64,000 nt of DNA. It comes from Armatimonadota bacterium (lineage in GTDB: Bacteria; Armatimonadota; UBA5829; DSUL01). Position 1 is the first letter of the stretch; the number at the start of each line of letters is the position of its first letter. The translations under genes were made by a program, and so were the position numbers. A model generated the notes under the pieces. The model was not told the origin of the DNA. It searched no databases and saw nothing but the letters and a program-made list of their open reading frames with translations. The stretch is taken from positions 1,872,162 through 1,936,161 of the forward strand of contig AP024674.1 of assembly GCA_025998755.1 (NCBI GenBank), given 5' to 3'. Below are positions 43,666 through 53,746 of the stretch, piece by piece.

Positions 43666-44853
43666 TCAGCCCTGCAGTCCCTCCAGCGCCCTGTGCATCC
43701 GCGCCAGTCCCTCTTCGATGGCCTGCATCGAGGTGGCGTAGCTCAGGCGCACATTCTCCGGGGCGCCGAACCCGGAACCTGGGACGATGGCCACCTTCGC
43801 CGCCTCCAGCAGCCACTCGGCCAGCGCGTCCGAATCGGCAAACTTTCCGCCGGACATCTTGAGTACGCCCGAGATGTTCGGAAAGACATAGAACGCCCCT
43901 CCTGGAGTCAGACACTCCACGCCCGGACAGGCGTTCAACAGCTCCACAATGCGATCCCGCCTGCGCTCGAACTCGCGCCGCATCTCCTCCACGCAATCCT
44001 GCGGACCTGTGAGGGCCGCCACGGCGCCTTTTTGCGCAAAGCTGGTGGGGTTGGACGTGCTCTGATCCTGAATCTTTCCCACCGCCCCGATGATCTCTTT
44101 GGACGCAGCCATATAGCCCAGCCGCCAACCGGTCATGGAGTAGGACTTGGAGAAGCCGTTCACCGTGATGGTGAGGTCATAGATCTCTTTGCCAAGGGAT
44201 GCGATGGAGACATGCTCCTCCCCGTAGATGATCTTCTCGTAGATCTCGTCTGAAAGGACCGTCACTCCCTTGCGCACCGCGACCTCGGCGATCTCCACCA
44301 GATCCCGCCGGGTGTACACCCCGCCCGTCGGGTTGGACGGGCTGTTGAGAACCAGCATCTTCGTCCGGGGCGTGCAGGCTTCCTCGAACTGCGCCGCGCT
44401 CATCCGGAACCCTGTGGACTCGTCCGTCCTGACGATGACGGGCTTGCCCTCAGCAAGAAGCACCTGCTCGGGATAGGAGACCCAGTATGGAGACGGGATG
44501 ATGACCTCGTCTCCCGGATCCAGCACGGCCTGGAACGCATTGTAGATGCTATGCTTGGCCCCGCAGGACACCGCGATCTGGCTGACGTCATAACTCAGTC
44601 CGTTGTCGCGCTCCAGCTTCTCGACGATGGCCTTTTTGAGCTCGGGGGTCCCGGTGGATGGCGTATACTTGGTGACCCCTGCCGCCAGCGCAGCCGCCGC
44701 CGCATCTTTGATATGCTGGGGCGTATCGAAATCAGGCTCGCCCGCGGCAAATCCGATCAGATCCACACCCTGCGCCTTGAGCTGGTTCGCCTTCGCGGTG
44801 ATTCCGAGCGTGGGCGAGGGGCTCGCCCTGCGCGCGCGTTCCGAGATGGCCAT
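43666..44853 (-). CDS. Aspartate (class I/II) aminotransferase
   Basis: 395 residues, AGGAGG upstream. Fold type I, subgroup I-gamma or I-beta: 'GEPDFDTPQHI', 'NSPSNPTGGVY', 'SDEIYEKI', PLP lysine in 'NGFSKSYSMTGWRLGY' (about 233-248) and 'VRLSYATSM' with the substrate-carboxylate Arg. Most such proteins use aspartate, some also prephenate to make arogenate; a Thermus-like prephenate activity cannot be excluded and would fit the aromatic genes nearby. Confidence 0.9.
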   Translation of the reverse strand: MAISERARRASPSPTLGITAKANQLKAQGVDLIGFAAGEPDFDTPQHIKDAAAAALAAGVTKYTPSTGTPELKKAIVEKLERDNGLSYDVSQIAVSCGAKHSIYNAFQAVLDPGDEVIIPSPYWVSYPEQVLLAEGKPVIVRTDESTGFRMSAAQFEEACTPRTKMLVLNSPSNPTGGVYTRRDLVEIAEVAVRKGVTVLSDEIYEKIIYGEEHVSIASLGKEIYDLTITVNGFSKSYSMTGWRLGYMAASKEIIGAVGKIQDQSTSNPTSFAQKGAVAALTGPQDCVEEMRREFERRRDRIVELLNACPGVECLTPGGAFYVFPNISGVLKMSGGKFADSDALAEWLLEAAKVAIVPGSGFGAPENVRLSYATSMQAIEEGLARMHRALEGLQG

Positions 44854-44937
44854 TCTTCAGACTCCCTCCTGATCTTCAGGGGCAACGCCCCGACCGGGAA
44901 GCGCTGCCCCTCATAAGACTTCCAAAACGGCCCGGCG

Positions 44938-46188
44938 TCAGACCTTGCCGAAAATCAAGGTGGCGTTGTGCCCTCCGAAGCCGAACGAGTTGGACAGCGC
45001 TACGCTCACATTCGCCTCCCGCGCCTCATTCGGCACATAGTCCAGGTCGCAGTCCGGGTCCGGGAACTCATAGTTGATGGTGGGTGGCAGCACTCCCTGC
45101 TCGATGGCTTTCAGGCAGACGATGGCCTCCACCGCTCCAGCCGCGCCGAGCAGATGCCCCGTCATAGACTTCGTGGAACTGACGGGGATGCGGTAGGCAA
45201 GGTCCGGACCGAACACTGCCTTTATGGCCTCGGTCTCGATGCGATCGTTCGGCGGCGTGGAAGTACCGTGGGCGTTGATGTAGTTCACCGCATCCAGCGG
45301 CAGGCCAGCATCCTCAAGGGCCATCCGCATGCACTTCTGCGCCCCGTGACCGCCCGGCGCGGGCTGGGTGATATGGTAGGCATCTCCTGAAAGGCCGTAT
45401 CCCAGCACCTCGCCGTAGATCCGGGCACCACGGCTGCGGGCGTGCTCGTATTCCTCCAGCACCACGCACCCCGCGCCCTCCCCGATGACGAAGCCGTCAC
45501 GCTCCTTATCGAAGGGCCGGCTGGCCCGCTCCGGCTCGTCATTGCGGGTGGAAAGAGCCCGCATGGAGCAGAACCCGGCCATTGCCAGCGGACGCACGGC
45601 CGCCTCCGTGCCCCCCGCGATCATGGCGTCGGCGTCGCCCCGCCGTATGATCTCTGCCGCGTCACCAATGGCGTGGCTGCCGGTGGCGCACGCCGTCACC
45701 ACCGCCAGATTCGGCCCTCTGGCCCCGGTCAGAATGGAAACCTGACCGCTCGCCATATCCGCAATCAGCATGGGCACGAAGAAAGGACTCACCCGGGACG
45801 GCCCCCGCTCCAGCAGGACGGCATTCTGCTCTTCCCAGGTCTTTGTACCGCCGATCCCCGACCCGACCAAAACGCCGATTCGGTCGGCGTTGGAGTCATC
45901 TATCACCAGACCCGCATCCTTCACCGCATCCAGCGCGGCCCCGATGGCGAACTGCACGAACGGGTCGTTGCGGTCTACCTCCTTGGCCGACAAATACTGC
46001 AGCGGGTCAAAATCCTTCACCTCCGCAGCGATCTTGCTGGAATGCTGGGAAGCGTCGAAATGCGTTACCGGCCCCACCCCGGACCGTCCGTGGATGAGCG
46101 CATCCCACATGGCTTCCACGGTGCAGCCGACGGGCGTCACCGCGCCCATGCCGGTGACCACCACTCTACGCCTGGAGTTGTTGCTCAT
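44938..46188 (-). CDS. fabF: 3-oxoacyl-ACP synthase II
   Basis: 416 residues, GAGG 5 nt before ATG. Elongating condensing enzyme. Catalytic Cys167 in '[14 protein letters not shown]', His in '[11 protein letters not shown]' (about 307) and His in '[11 protein letters not shown]' (about 343), plus '[12 protein letters not shown]' near the end. It lies after acpP and fabG in the fatty-acid cluster. Confidence 0.96.
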   Translation of the reverse strand: MSNNSRRRVVVTGMGAVTPVGCTVEAMWDALIHGRSGVGPVTHFDASQHSSKIAAEVKDFDPLQYLSAKEVDRNDPFVQFAIGAALDAVKDAGLVIDDSNADRIGVLVGSGIGGTKTWEEQNAVLLERGPSRVSPFFVPMLIADMASGQVSILTGARGPNLAVVTACATGSHAIGDAAEIIRRGDADAMIAGGTEAAVRPLAMAGFCSMRALSTRNDEPERASRPFDKERDGFVIGEGAGCVVLEEYEHARSRGARIYGEVLGYGLSGDAYHITQPAPGGHGAQKCMRMALEDAGLPLDAVNYINAHGTSTPPNDRIETEAIKAVFGPDLAYRIPVSSTKSMTGHLLGAAGAVEAIVCLKAIEQGVLPPTINYEFPDPDCDLDYVPNEAREANVSVALSNSFGFGGHNATLIFGKV

Positions 46189-46300
46189 TCAAACCTCAAC
46201 CGCCGGGATCCCCCTGAACGGGAACCCCCTCAGCCGATCCCCGGATGCGGCAAAGGGCGCCCGCCATTTCGCCGAAACGGCGCGCCGGGCGCCCCCCGCA

Positions 46301-46537
46301 TCAACCTTTGGTCTTCTGCTCGATGTACTTGACGGCCTCAGCGACCGTGGTGATCTTCTCGGCGTCCTCGTCCGGGATCTGGATCTCGAACTCCTCCTCA
46401 AGACCCATCACCAGCTCCACCTCGTCCAGCGAGTCCGCCTTCAGGTCATGCTCGAACGAAGCGTTCTCGGTGACCTGATCCTCCGACACCTTCAGCCGCT
46501 CCACAACAACCTTCTTCACGCGCTCAAACGTCGACAT
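46301..46537 (-). CDS. acpP: Acyl carrier protein
   Basis: 78 residues, AGGAG upstream. The phosphopantetheine serine is S36 in '[12 protein letters not shown]'; very acidic four-helix protein. It carries acyl chains for the surrounding Fab enzymes. Confidence 0.97.
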   Translation of the reverse strand: MSTFERVKKVVVERLKVSEDQVTENASFEHDLKADSLDEVELVMGLEEEFEIQIPDEDAEKITTVAEAVKYIEQKTKG

Positions 46538-46554
46538 CTATGCTCCTCTTCGAC

Positions 46555-47304
46555 TTACATCACCATTCCGCCATCCACGTGAACCACCTGGCCGGTCACG
46601 TAGCTGGACAGATCTCCCACAAGGAACAGAACCACATTTGCCACGTCCTCAGGCGTTCCCAGACGCTCCAGCGGTATCTGCTCCGAAACCTTGGCTTTCG
46701 CACCCTCCGGCATCTCCTCGGTCATCACGGTCTGGATGAAGCCGGGCGCGACCGCGTTAACGTTAATCCCGCGGCGTCCCAGTTCCTTCGCGGTGGTCTT
46801 GGTGAGGGCGATCATGCCTGCCTTGGACGCGGAGTAGTTGGCCTGCCCCGCGTTCCCGACCACTCCCATCACACTCGCGATGTTGACGATACGGCCGGAC
46901 CTCTGGCGCATCATAACCTTCGCCACCTCGCGGGTGCAAAGGAAAGCGCCCGTGAGGTTGGTCTGCAGAACAGCCTGCCAGTCCTCATCCGACATCCGCA
47001 CCAGCAACCCGTCCCGAGTGATTCCGGCGTTATTCACAAGGATGTCTATGCGCCCGAACTCCTCGACGGTCCGGTTCACCATCCTGGCGACATCAGCGGA
47101 GTCCGAAACGCTTCCCTGAAGCGCCAGCGCCCGCACTCCCTGTGCGCGGCACTCTTCAGCCACCGCCTCCGCGGCCTCCGCCACAAAGTCGGCGATGGCG
47201 ATGTCCGCCCCCTGCGAAGCGAGCGCCAGGCAGATGGCCCTTCCGATGCCCTTTCCAGCGCGGCCCGCTCCCGTGACGAACGCGACCTGTCCCTTCAGAC
47301 TCAA
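46555..47304 (-). CDS. fabG: 3-oxoacyl-ACP reductase
   Basis: 249 residues from the TTG at 47304, chosen because CGGAGG is 8 nt upstream and 'MSLKGQVAFVTGAG' is the family start. SDR fold: nucleotide loop 'TGAGRAGKGIG', NNAG (about 91-94), catalytic S144, Y157 and K161 (YSASK). The glycine loop is TGAGRAGKGIG where the family usually has TGASRGIG, a small two- or three-residue insertion. It reduces beta-ketoacyl-ACP with NADPH. Confidence 0.95.
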   Translation of the reverse strand: MSLKGQVAFVTGAGRAGKGIGRAICLALASQGADIAIADFVAEAAEAVAEECRAQGVRALALQGSVSDSADVARMVNRTVEEFGRIDILVNNAGITRDGLLVRMSDEDWQAVLQTNLTGAFLCTREVAKVMMRQRSGRIVNIASVMGVVGNAGQANYSASKAGMIALTKTTAKELGRRGINVNAVAPGFIQTVMTEEMPEGAKAKVSEQIPLERLGTPEDVANVVLFLVGDLSSYVTGQVVHVDGGMVM

Positions 47305-47323
47305 ATGCGATACCTCCGTGTCC

Positions 47324-48262
47324 TCAAGCCTCCCCGCCACCGAACTCTGCGGCGGCCGCCGCGACGTCGCCCGGCTCCTCGACGGCCACCACCTGAGGCG
47401 CGCCGGGCATCCGGCGCATGAGCCCGGCAAGAACCTTTCCGGGACCCACCTCGATGACCGCCCGCGGCCCCGCATCCACGATGGCCTGAGCGCACTCATG
47501 CCAGCGCACCTGCCCCACAACCTGCTCCTTCAGCAGCCTGCGGATCTCCTCGGGTCCGCCGGCCGGACGGGCCGTGACGTTCATTATCACAGGAACCTGC
47601 GGAACCGCCAGCCGCGCCCCCGCAAGCGCCTGCCCCAGCTCCTCTGCCGCCCCGGCCATCAGCGGGCTGTGGAAGGCGCCGCTTACCGCCAGCGGCACCA
47701 CCCTCTTCGCGCCGGCCTCCGAAGCCGCCGCGCAGGCAACATCCACAGCCTGTTTCTCTCCCGAAATGACCACCTGCTCCGCCGAGTTGTAATTCGCGAC
47801 GCAGACGATTCCCGCCCCGGAGGCGGCATCCACGCACGCGGCCACCTGCTCCGCAGGCAATCCGATGATCGCCGCCATTGCGCCGGGCCGCTCCTGTGCC
47901 GCGCGGTCCATGGCAGCGGCCCTCACGCGCACCAGGCCGAGACCCTCTTCCCAGTCCACGGCTCCCGCCGCCACCAGCGCAGCATATTCGCCGATGCTGT
48001 GCCCGGCGCAGATCCCCGGCCTGACACCGGCCTGCTGCAAACACCGCAGCGCGGCCACCTCCGACACGTAGAGCGCAAGCTGGGCGTTGCGCGTGGCCTT
48101 CAGCTCCTCTTCCGGTCCGCTGAACGCCAGGTCCGAAATCGAGAAGCCCAGCAGCGAGTCCGCCCGCTCCCACACCTTTCTGGCGGCCTCGAACTCACTG
48201 TACAGAGCCTGTCCCATTCCCGGACGCTGCGAACCCTGACCGGGAAACACGAAAGCCAGCAT
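47324..48262 (-). CDS. fabD: Malonyl-CoA:ACP transacylase
   Basis: 312 residues from the ATG at 48262 with GGGGAG 8 nt upstream. 'FVFPGQGSQRPGMG' start, catalytic Ser89 in 'AGHSIGEYAALVAAGA', His in 'AVSGAFHSPLM' (about 198). It loads malonate, made by AccABCD, onto AcpP. Confidence 0.96.
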   Translation of the reverse strand: MLAFVFPGQGSQRPGMGQALYSEFEAARKVWERADSLLGFSISDLAFSGPEEELKATRNAQLALYVSEVAALRCLQQAGVRPGICAGHSIGEYAALVAAGAVDWEEGLGLVRVRAAAMDRAAQERPGAMAAIIGLPAEQVAACVDAASGAGIVCVANYNSAEQVVISGEKQAVDVACAAASEAGAKRVVPLAVSGAFHSPLMAGAAEELGQALAGARLAVPQVPVIMNVTARPAGGPEEIRRLLKEQVVGQVRWHECAQAIVDAGPRAVIEVGPGKVLAGLMRRMPGAPQVVAVEEPGDVAAAAAEFGGGEA

Positions 48263-48287
48263 CAAACCGTCTCCCCTTCCGCACCTG

Positions 48288-49334
48288 TCACCGCGCACTC
48301 ACTCCCTCTGCCGCGGCGGCGCTTTGCGGATTCTGCCTTCCAGCGGCCGGCATTGTCCACACCAGCACGCATGAAGCCCAGGTAAGTCCCGCACCGAAAC
48401 CCACGGTCACTACGGTGTCATCCTCTTTCAGACAACCCGAGTGGTACGCTTCGTAAAGCGCAATGGGGATGGACGCGGCCGAGGTATTGCCGTAGCGGTC
48501 CACATTCACATACACCCGGGCGGGATCTATTCCCAGTCGGCGCGTTGCGCTGTCTATGATGCGGATATTGGCCTGATGCGGCACGAACCAGTCCACATCG
48601 TCCGGGGTTAGACCGCACTTCTCCACCGCCCTGGCGGCGGAATCGCCCATCACCCTGACCGCAAAGCGGAACACCTGCTGCCCGTCCATGCGGATATAGC
48701 GAAGCTTCTCCTGCAGAGATTCCTCGCTGATGGGATGCTTTCCGGCTCCGCCAGGGATCGTGAGCAGATCGGCCCCGGACCCATCGGCTCCCAGGTCGAA
48801 ACCCAGCAGACCGCGTCCGCTCTCTACGGGCGCAAGCACCACGGCCCCGGCCCCGTCCCCGAACAGCACGCAGGTGGAGCGGTCCGTCCAGTCCAGGAAC
48901 TTCGTCAGAACATCCACCCCCACCAGCAGCGCGTTCCGGAAGGCTCCCGACGCCACAAGCTGAGAGGTGACCGCCAGCCCATATGCGAAACCCGAGCAGG
49001 CGGCGCTGAGATCGAAAGCCGCAGCGCGCACGCAGCCCAGCTGATGCTGCACCAGGCATGCGGTGGAAGGGAAAAGCATATCGGGGCTGGTGGTCGCACA
49101 GACAATGAGGTCCACGTCCAGCGGGTCCAGCCCGGCGGACTCCAGAGCTTCCCGCCCGGCCGCAGCGCCGAGCGTGCTGGACGTTTCGTCCTCGCCTGCG
49201 ACCCTCCTTTCCCTGATGCCCGTCCGCTCCAGGATCCACTGGTCGGACGTGTCAACCATCTTCTCCAGGTCCGCGTTGGTGAGCACCCGCTGCGGAACGG
49301 CCATCCCCAGGCCAACGATTCCAGCTGATCTCAA
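48288..49334 (-). CDS. fabH: 3-oxoacyl-ACP synthase III
   Basis: 348 residues from a TTG (AAGGA 10 nt upstream). Initiating condensing enzyme: catalytic Cys113 in 'SAACSGFAYG', His in 'VPHQANIRIID' and Asn in 'RYGNTSAASIP'. The C-terminus runs about 20 residues beyond E. coli FabH, ending Ala/Ser-rich. A TATAAT at 49414-49409 upstream may be an internal promoter. Confidence 0.95.
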   Translation of the reverse strand: MRSAGIVGLGMAVPQRVLTNADLEKMVDTSDQWILERTGIRERRVAGEDETSSTLGAAAGREALESAGLDPLDVDLIVCATTSPDMLFPSTACLVQHQLGCVRAAAFDLSAACSGFAYGLAVTSQLVASGAFRNALLVGVDVLTKFLDWTDRSTCVLFGDGAGAVVLAPVESGRGLLGFDLGADGSGADLLTIPGGAGKHPISEESLQEKLRYIRMDGQQVFRFAVRVMGDSAARAVEKCGLTPDDVDWFVPHQANIRIIDSATRRLGIDPARVYVNVDRYGNTSAASIPIALYEAYHSGCLKEDDTVVTVGFGAGLTWASCVLVWTMPAAGRQNPQSAAAAEGVSAR

Positions 49335-49408
49335 GTGCCAGTTATCCTTGTGGTTTGGGGCGGAGTGGTCACCGGAGGGCTGACGGGCGCCGCCTTCCCG
49401 CCCGCGGC

Positions 49409-49414
49409 ATTATA
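49409..49414 (-). promoter_or_regulatory. Possible -10 element upstream of fabH
   Basis: TATAAT on the minus strand, about 75 nt before the fabH start. No recognisable -35 at the right distance. Confidence 0.25.
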
Positions 49415-49465
49415 GCAGTACATCCGGCATTCCGTGGAGAAGCAGCGTCCGGCCCGCAGGAGCGC

Positions 49466-50494
49466 TCAGCCGGAGACCGGCACGGGCTCCGGCGGCGCCT
49501 CGACCATGGTCAGGCAGCGGCTGATGCGCCCGATGATGTCGTTCTGGTGGGCCCGGATGGCCACTTGGATGGCATTGGTGATGGCCCGGGCCTCGCTGCT
49601 GCCGTGGCAGACGATGCAGATGCCGTTCACTCCCAGCAACGGCGCGCCGCCATATTCGGCGTAATCCAGCTCCTTATGGAGTCTGCGCAGCCCCGGAGCA
49701 AGTCCCAGCAGCATGAGACGATACCAGGGATTGCCCCAGAGACGATCCCGCGTCTTGCGGAACAGCAGCTTTACGACGCCCTCAGCCACCTTCAGCGCCA
49801 CGTTGCCGACGAAGCCGTCACAGACTACCACATCCGCCACTCCCTCGAAGAGCGGCCCGCCCTCCACATTTCCGATGAAGTTCAGCCCGCTGTCGCGGAG
49901 GGCCTTGTGCGTGGCGCGGACCAGGTCATCGCCTTTTCCCGGCTCCGCGCCAATGGAGAGCAGCCCGATGCGAGGGTTCTTCACGCCCAGCACGTCTCGC
50001 GAATAGACCATCCCCATCACGGCGAACTGCATGAGGTTCTCCACAGTGGAGTTGACGTTCGCGCCGACGTCCAGCAGCACGCACTGGCCGTTCACGGTGG
50101 GAACGATGGTGGCAATGGCCGGGCGGTCTATTCCGGGCGCACGCCCGAGGATGAGCGAGGCCACCGCCATGCTGGCGCCGGTGCTGCCGGCGCTGACCAT
50201 GGCGTCCGCCCTTCCCTCGCGCACAAGCCGCGCAGCCACCACCAGGGACGAATCGGGCTTGCGACGGATGGCCGCCGCCGGGTTCTCACCCATCTCGATA
50301 GTCTCAGCGGCGTGCACCACCTCGAAGTTCGCCGGCACAGCGGCCCGGCGAAGGTAGCGGCTGATCCGCGCTTCATCCCCGACGACGATCAGTCGGTGCT
50401 CGCACTTCTTTGCCGCCGCGAGGGCACCCTTGATGATCTCCTTGGGGGCGTAGTCACCGCCCATCGCGTCAATGGCGACGGTGACCGGTCGCAT
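49466..50494 (-). CDS. plsX: Phosphate acyltransferase PlsX
   Basis: 342 residues from the ATG at 50494 (a GTG at 50503 is also in frame). 'VTVAIDAMGGDYAPKEI' start, 'MVSAGSTGASMAVASL' and 'FEGVADVVVCDGFVGNVALK' are family blocks. It makes acyl-phosphate from acyl-ACP for phospholipid synthesis. rpmF-plsX-fabH order is widely conserved. Confidence 0.96.
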   Translation of the reverse strand: MRPVTVAIDAMGGDYAPKEIIKGALAAAKKCEHRLIVVGDEARISRYLRRAAVPANFEVVHAAETIEMGENPAAAIRRKPDSSLVVAARLVREGRADAMVSAGSTGASMAVASLILGRAPGIDRPAIATIVPTVNGQCVLLDVGANVNSTVENLMQFAVMGMVYSRDVLGVKNPRIGLLSIGAEPGKGDDLVRATHKALRDSGLNFIGNVEGGPLFEGVADVVVCDGFVGNVALKVAEGVVKLLFRKTRDRLWGNPWYRLMLLGLAPGLRRLHKELDYAEYGGAPLLGVNGICIVCHGSSEARAITNAIQVAIRAHQNDIIGRISRCLTMVEAPPEPVPVSG

Positions 50495-50508
50495 CGCCGC
50501 CACGCAGG

Positions 50509-50703
50509 TCAGTCTTTCTTCGCGCGCTTGCCCTCAGGGATCACCAGCCGGTTGCGGTACTGACCGCACGACTTGCACGCCCTGTGGGGGACCACCGGCG
50601 CTCCGCATGCGGGACAGGCGACGATGGTTGGAGCTACAAGCTTGTAATGGGTGCGCCTTTTGTCGCGGCGACTCTGTGAATGCCTTCTTTTTGGTAATGG
50701 CAA
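50509..50703 (-). CDS. rpmF: 50S ribosomal protein L32
   Basis: 64 residues from a TTG with AGGAG 7 nt upstream. 'PLPKRRHSQSRRDKRRTHYK' start and a four-Cys zinc ribbon (CPACG ... CKSCG). It lies between yceD and plsX as usual. Confidence 0.96.
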   Translation of the reverse strand: MPLPKRRHSQSRRDKRRTHYKLVAPTIVACPACGAPVVPHRACKSCGQYRNRLVIPEGKRAKKD

Positions 50704-50783
50704 CGTCTTTCTCCTGAACTTAGCTCAAGGAAGCGGCGAGCACAGTATGCCGCACGTCCGGGAAAACCGGTCCGCAGAGCTGG

Positions 50784-51356
50784 CTATCCCCGCCCATCGG
50801 CGTCTTCGTCCTCGAGCAGCGAGAGAAGCTCTCCCAAAGGGGAGAGACGCTGCCCGGGCTCCTCCTCAGGACATCCACACGGGCCTTCATTGCGGTTCTT
50901 GCCGCACCTCGGGCACAGGCCCAAGCAATCCTCGCTGCAAAGCGGGGCAATCGGAATGTTGACCAGCAGATTCTGCCGGATCAACTCCGTAAGGTCGAGG
51001 ATCCCCTCCTGGTAAAGGCACTCCGGCCCTTCCATATCGTCCGGAAGAAAAAGATCCTCTCCGTCTTCGTGCGCGCCGCCCGCCATCCGCTCAGGATGCA
51101 GCGCAAACTGCTCCTCGACGGCGAACTCCTGCAGCGAAGGGAAGCTGGTAAGACAGCGGACGCATTCCAGTCGGACGGTCGCTCTCAACCATCCTCTGGC
51201 CAGCAGCAACTGCCCCGTGTTGGAGAACTCCAGGCTACCCCGAACGTGCTCCTGAAGCGAGATTCCCGAGGACTCCAGCTCTGAGTCGTCCTCGTCAACC
51301 TCGTAAGTATAATGCATTCCGATGGAATGCGCTATTTCGCTGAGATCCAGCTTCAA
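50784..51356 (-). CDS. YceD/DUF177-family protein
   Basis: 190 residues from the TTG at 51356, chosen because GGGGAG is 6 nt upstream and MKLDLSEI is the family start. 'VRLECVRCLTSF' and the Cys-rich end 'CSEDCLGLCPRCGKNRNEG' form the conserved metal-binding pattern. The family is linked to 23S rRNA accumulation in plants and bacteria; it is almost always next to rpmF. Acidic C-terminus. Confidence 0.93.
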   Translation of the reverse strand: MKLDLSEIAHSIGMHYTYEVDEDDSELESSGISLQEHVRGSLEFSNTGQLLLARGWLRATVRLECVRCLTSFPSLQEFAVEEQFALHPERMAGGAHEDGEDLFLPDDMEGPECLYQEGILDLTELIRQNLLVNIPIAPLCSEDCLGLCPRCGKNRNEGPCGCPEEEPGQRLSPLGELLSLLEDEDADGRG

Positions 51357-51424
51357 GCCAGGCTCCCCGAAGCGCTCCTCCGCAACCCGGAGAGGCCTTC
51401 TCTGCAAAATGGCAATAAGATATT

Positions 51425-52639
51425 CTAGCCCACTTGCAGAGCGGAAGCAATCTCGACGGTTTCGCGGGCGATCTCCAGCTCCTCGTTTGTGGGAATCACC
51501 AGAATCTTTGCTCGGGAGTCTTTGCGGCTAACGCACCGCTCCCCCCGCCCGGAGGAGTTCAACCCGGGGTCGAGCGCCACACCCAGAACTTCCAGTCCTC
51601 GGCAACACATCTCCCGCACCGTGGGACTGTTCTCGCCGATCCCCCCTGTGAAAACCACGGCGTCCAGTCCGCCCATCGCTGCGGCGTAAGCTCCGATATA
51701 CTTGCGGACACGGTAGCAGAAGACTTCCAGCGCCAGACGGGAGCGTGCATCGCCCTTTCCAGCGCGCTCCTCGACGTCCCTCATGTCATTGGACGCCCCC
51801 GACAACCCCAGCAGTCCGCCCTTCTTGTTGATGAGCGTCTCCAGCTCGTCCGCCGACCAGCCGTACTTCTTGATCAGGAAGGGGAGGATGGCCGGGTCAA
51901 TGTCTCCGCCCCTCGTCCCCATCACCAGCCCCTCCGCCGGGGTCATCCCCATACTTGTGTCCACCGCCCGCCCGTTCACCACCGCGGTGGCGCTGCAGCC
52001 GTTTCCCAGGTGGCAGGTCACGATGTGCGTATCCCCCTCGTGCCCCATCTCCCGCAACAGTCGGATGGCGCGGGCAGAGACATATTTGTGAGAAGATCCG
52101 TGGAACCCGTATCGCCGGATGCCCAGCTCCGAATAGAGCTCGTAAGGCAGCGCGTACATATACGCATGCGGGGGCATGGTGGAATGGAACGCCGTGTCGA
52201 ACACGGCCACCTGCGGCGTTTGGGGCATGCGCTCCAGGCAGGCCCGGATGCCCATAAGGTTCGGGGGGTTGTGCAGGGGCGCAAGCGCACTCATCTCCTC
52301 GATGGCCCGTATGACCTCATCGTCAATGCGCACGGCCCGCGTCAGCTTCTCGCCTCCGTGGACCACGCGGTGGCCCACCGCCTCGATCTCGTCAAGGGTG
52401 CTGACCGCGCCGTGTTGCGGGTCAACAAGAGCCGAGAACGCAAGGTCCGTTGCGGTGACGTGATCGGGAATGGGCTGCTCCAGCACCAGTTCAGCGCGGC
52501 CTTCCGACGAGTGCTTCAGCCGGCCAGAAGCCATTCCAATGCGCTCCGCCAGCCCCCGGGCCAGAACCGCATCCGTTGAGGTGTCTATAAGCTGATACTT
52601 CAGCGAAGACGAACCGCTGTTGACGACTAGAACTTTCAT
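51425..52639 (-). CDS. ackA: Acetate kinase
   Basis: 404 residues from the ATG at 52639. 'VNSGSSSLKYQLI' start (phosphate loop), 'VGHRVVHGGE', 'YGFHGSSHKYVS', 'CHLGNGCSA', 'DTSMGMTPAEGL' and 'TGGIGENS'. It interconverts acetyl phosphate and acetate with ATP. Paired with pta upstream. Confidence 0.96.
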   Translation of the reverse strand: MKVLVVNSGSSSLKYQLIDTSTDAVLARGLAERIGMASGRLKHSSEGRAELVLEQPIPDHVTATDLAFSALVDPQHGAVSTLDEIEAVGHRVVHGGEKLTRAVRIDDEVIRAIEEMSALAPLHNPPNLMGIRACLERMPQTPQVAVFDTAFHSTMPPHAYMYALPYELYSELGIRRYGFHGSSHKYVSARAIRLLREMGHEGDTHIVTCHLGNGCSATAVVNGRAVDTSMGMTPAEGLVMGTRGGDIDPAILPFLIKKYGWSADELETLINKKGGLLGLSGASNDMRDVEERAGKGDARSRLALEVFCYRVRKYIGAYAAAMGGLDAVVFTGGIGENSPTVREMCCRGLEVLGVALDPGLNSSGRGERCVSRKDSRAKILVIPTNEELEIARETVEIASALQVG

Positions 52640-52693
52640 TGTCAATCCGTGTCCGATACTGCCGGACGGAACCGGGCGACGTTAGAGGACTCC

Positions 52694-52718
52694 CCCGGAG
52701 CCTCCCTGCGGCTCCGGG
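52694..52718. other. Hairpin between pta and ackA
   Basis: CCCGGAGCC and GGCTCCGGG form a perfect 9-bp stem with a 7-nt loop. No T-run follows on the minus strand, so it may set relative expression of pta and ackA instead of ending transcription. Confidence 0.4.
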
Positions 52719-52750
52719 CGGGAGAGCACAAGTGCAGGCCGCGGATGTGG

Positions 52751-53746
52751 TCAGGTTACCGCCTGGCAAGCGGTGATGGCCACCATCTTGACGATGTCGT
52801 CTGCGCTGCAGCCGCGGGACAGATCGTTGACAGGCCTGGCCACTCCCTGCAGAATAGGGCCGAGCGCGGTGGCGCCTGCCAGCCGCTCAGTAAGCTTGTA
52901 GGCGATGTTGCCCGCGCCCAGATCGGGGAAGATCAACACGTTGGCGCGCCCTCCCACCGGGCTGCCCGGAGCCTTCTTCCCCGCCACCCACGGCACCAGT
53001 GCCGCATCCGCCTGAAGCTCGCCATCCACCAGAAGCGACGGGTCGCGCAGCCGCACCATCTCTGTGGCCTGAATGACTTTGTCGGCCATGGGGTGCTTTG
53101 CGCTACCCTTTGTGCTGAAGCTGAGCATCGCGATGCGCGGCTGTCCGCCGACCAGCTGCTCGAACGACTTGGCGGAGGCCAGCGCGATCTCCGCAAGCTC
53201 CTGCGGATTCGGGTCAATGACCAGTCCGCAGTCCGCATACACCAGCACCCCGTTCTCTCCAAAATCCTGCCGGGGCAGGATAATGACGAAGCAACTGGAT
53301 ACGATGGAATACCCTGGAGCGGTCTTTAGAACCTGAAGCGCGGGACGGACGGTATCGCTGGTGGAATGAGTAGCGCCGGAGACCAGTCCGTCTGCGTCTC
53401 CGGCGCTGATTGCGAGGACCGGATAATAAAGGTTGCCTCCGGTCAACTCGTAAGCCTGTTCTTCCGTCATCCCCTTGTGTTTGCGAAGGGAGTGCAGCCT
53501 GGCCGCATATTCCCTGCGCTTCGGGCTGGTGAGGGGATCTATGATCTCGAAATCTCCGGGCTCCCCGCCAGCCTCCCTGATCTGCCCGGAAACGGTATCA
53601 ACGTTTCCCAGGATGATGATGTGGGCCAACCCCAGCTTTCTGGCTTCCACAGCCGCCCCTGCGATCCGCTGATCACCACCTTCGGCCAGGATGATGCGCT
53701 TGCCCGCCGCGCGGGCCCGCTCGTAAAGGTTCTCTATGACGTTCAT
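52751..53746 (-). CDS. pta: Phosphate acetyltransferase
   Basis: 331 residues, the short single-domain form. '[14 protein letters not shown]', '[23 protein letters not shown]' (in parts about 118-140), '[13 protein letters not shown]' and '[16 protein letters not shown]'. Converts acetyl-CoA to acetyl phosphate; ackA then yields ATP. The ATG overlaps the stop of the coiled-coil gene. Confidence 0.95.
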   Translation of the reverse strand: MNVIENLYERARAAGKRIILAEGGDQRIAGAAVEARKLGLAHIIILGNVDTVSGQIREAGGEPGDFEIIDPLTSPKRREYAARLHSLRKHKGMTEEQAYELTGGNLYYPVLAISAGDADGLVSGATHSTSDTVRPALQVLKTAPGYSIVSSCFVIILPRQDFGENGVLVYADCGLVIDPNPQELAEIALASAKSFEQLVGGQPRIAMLSFSTKGSAKHPMADKVIQATEMVRLRDPSLLVDGELQADAALVPWVAGKKAPGSPVGGRANVLIFPDLGAGNIAYKLTERLAGATALGPILQGVARPVNDLSRGCSADDIVKMVAITACQAVT

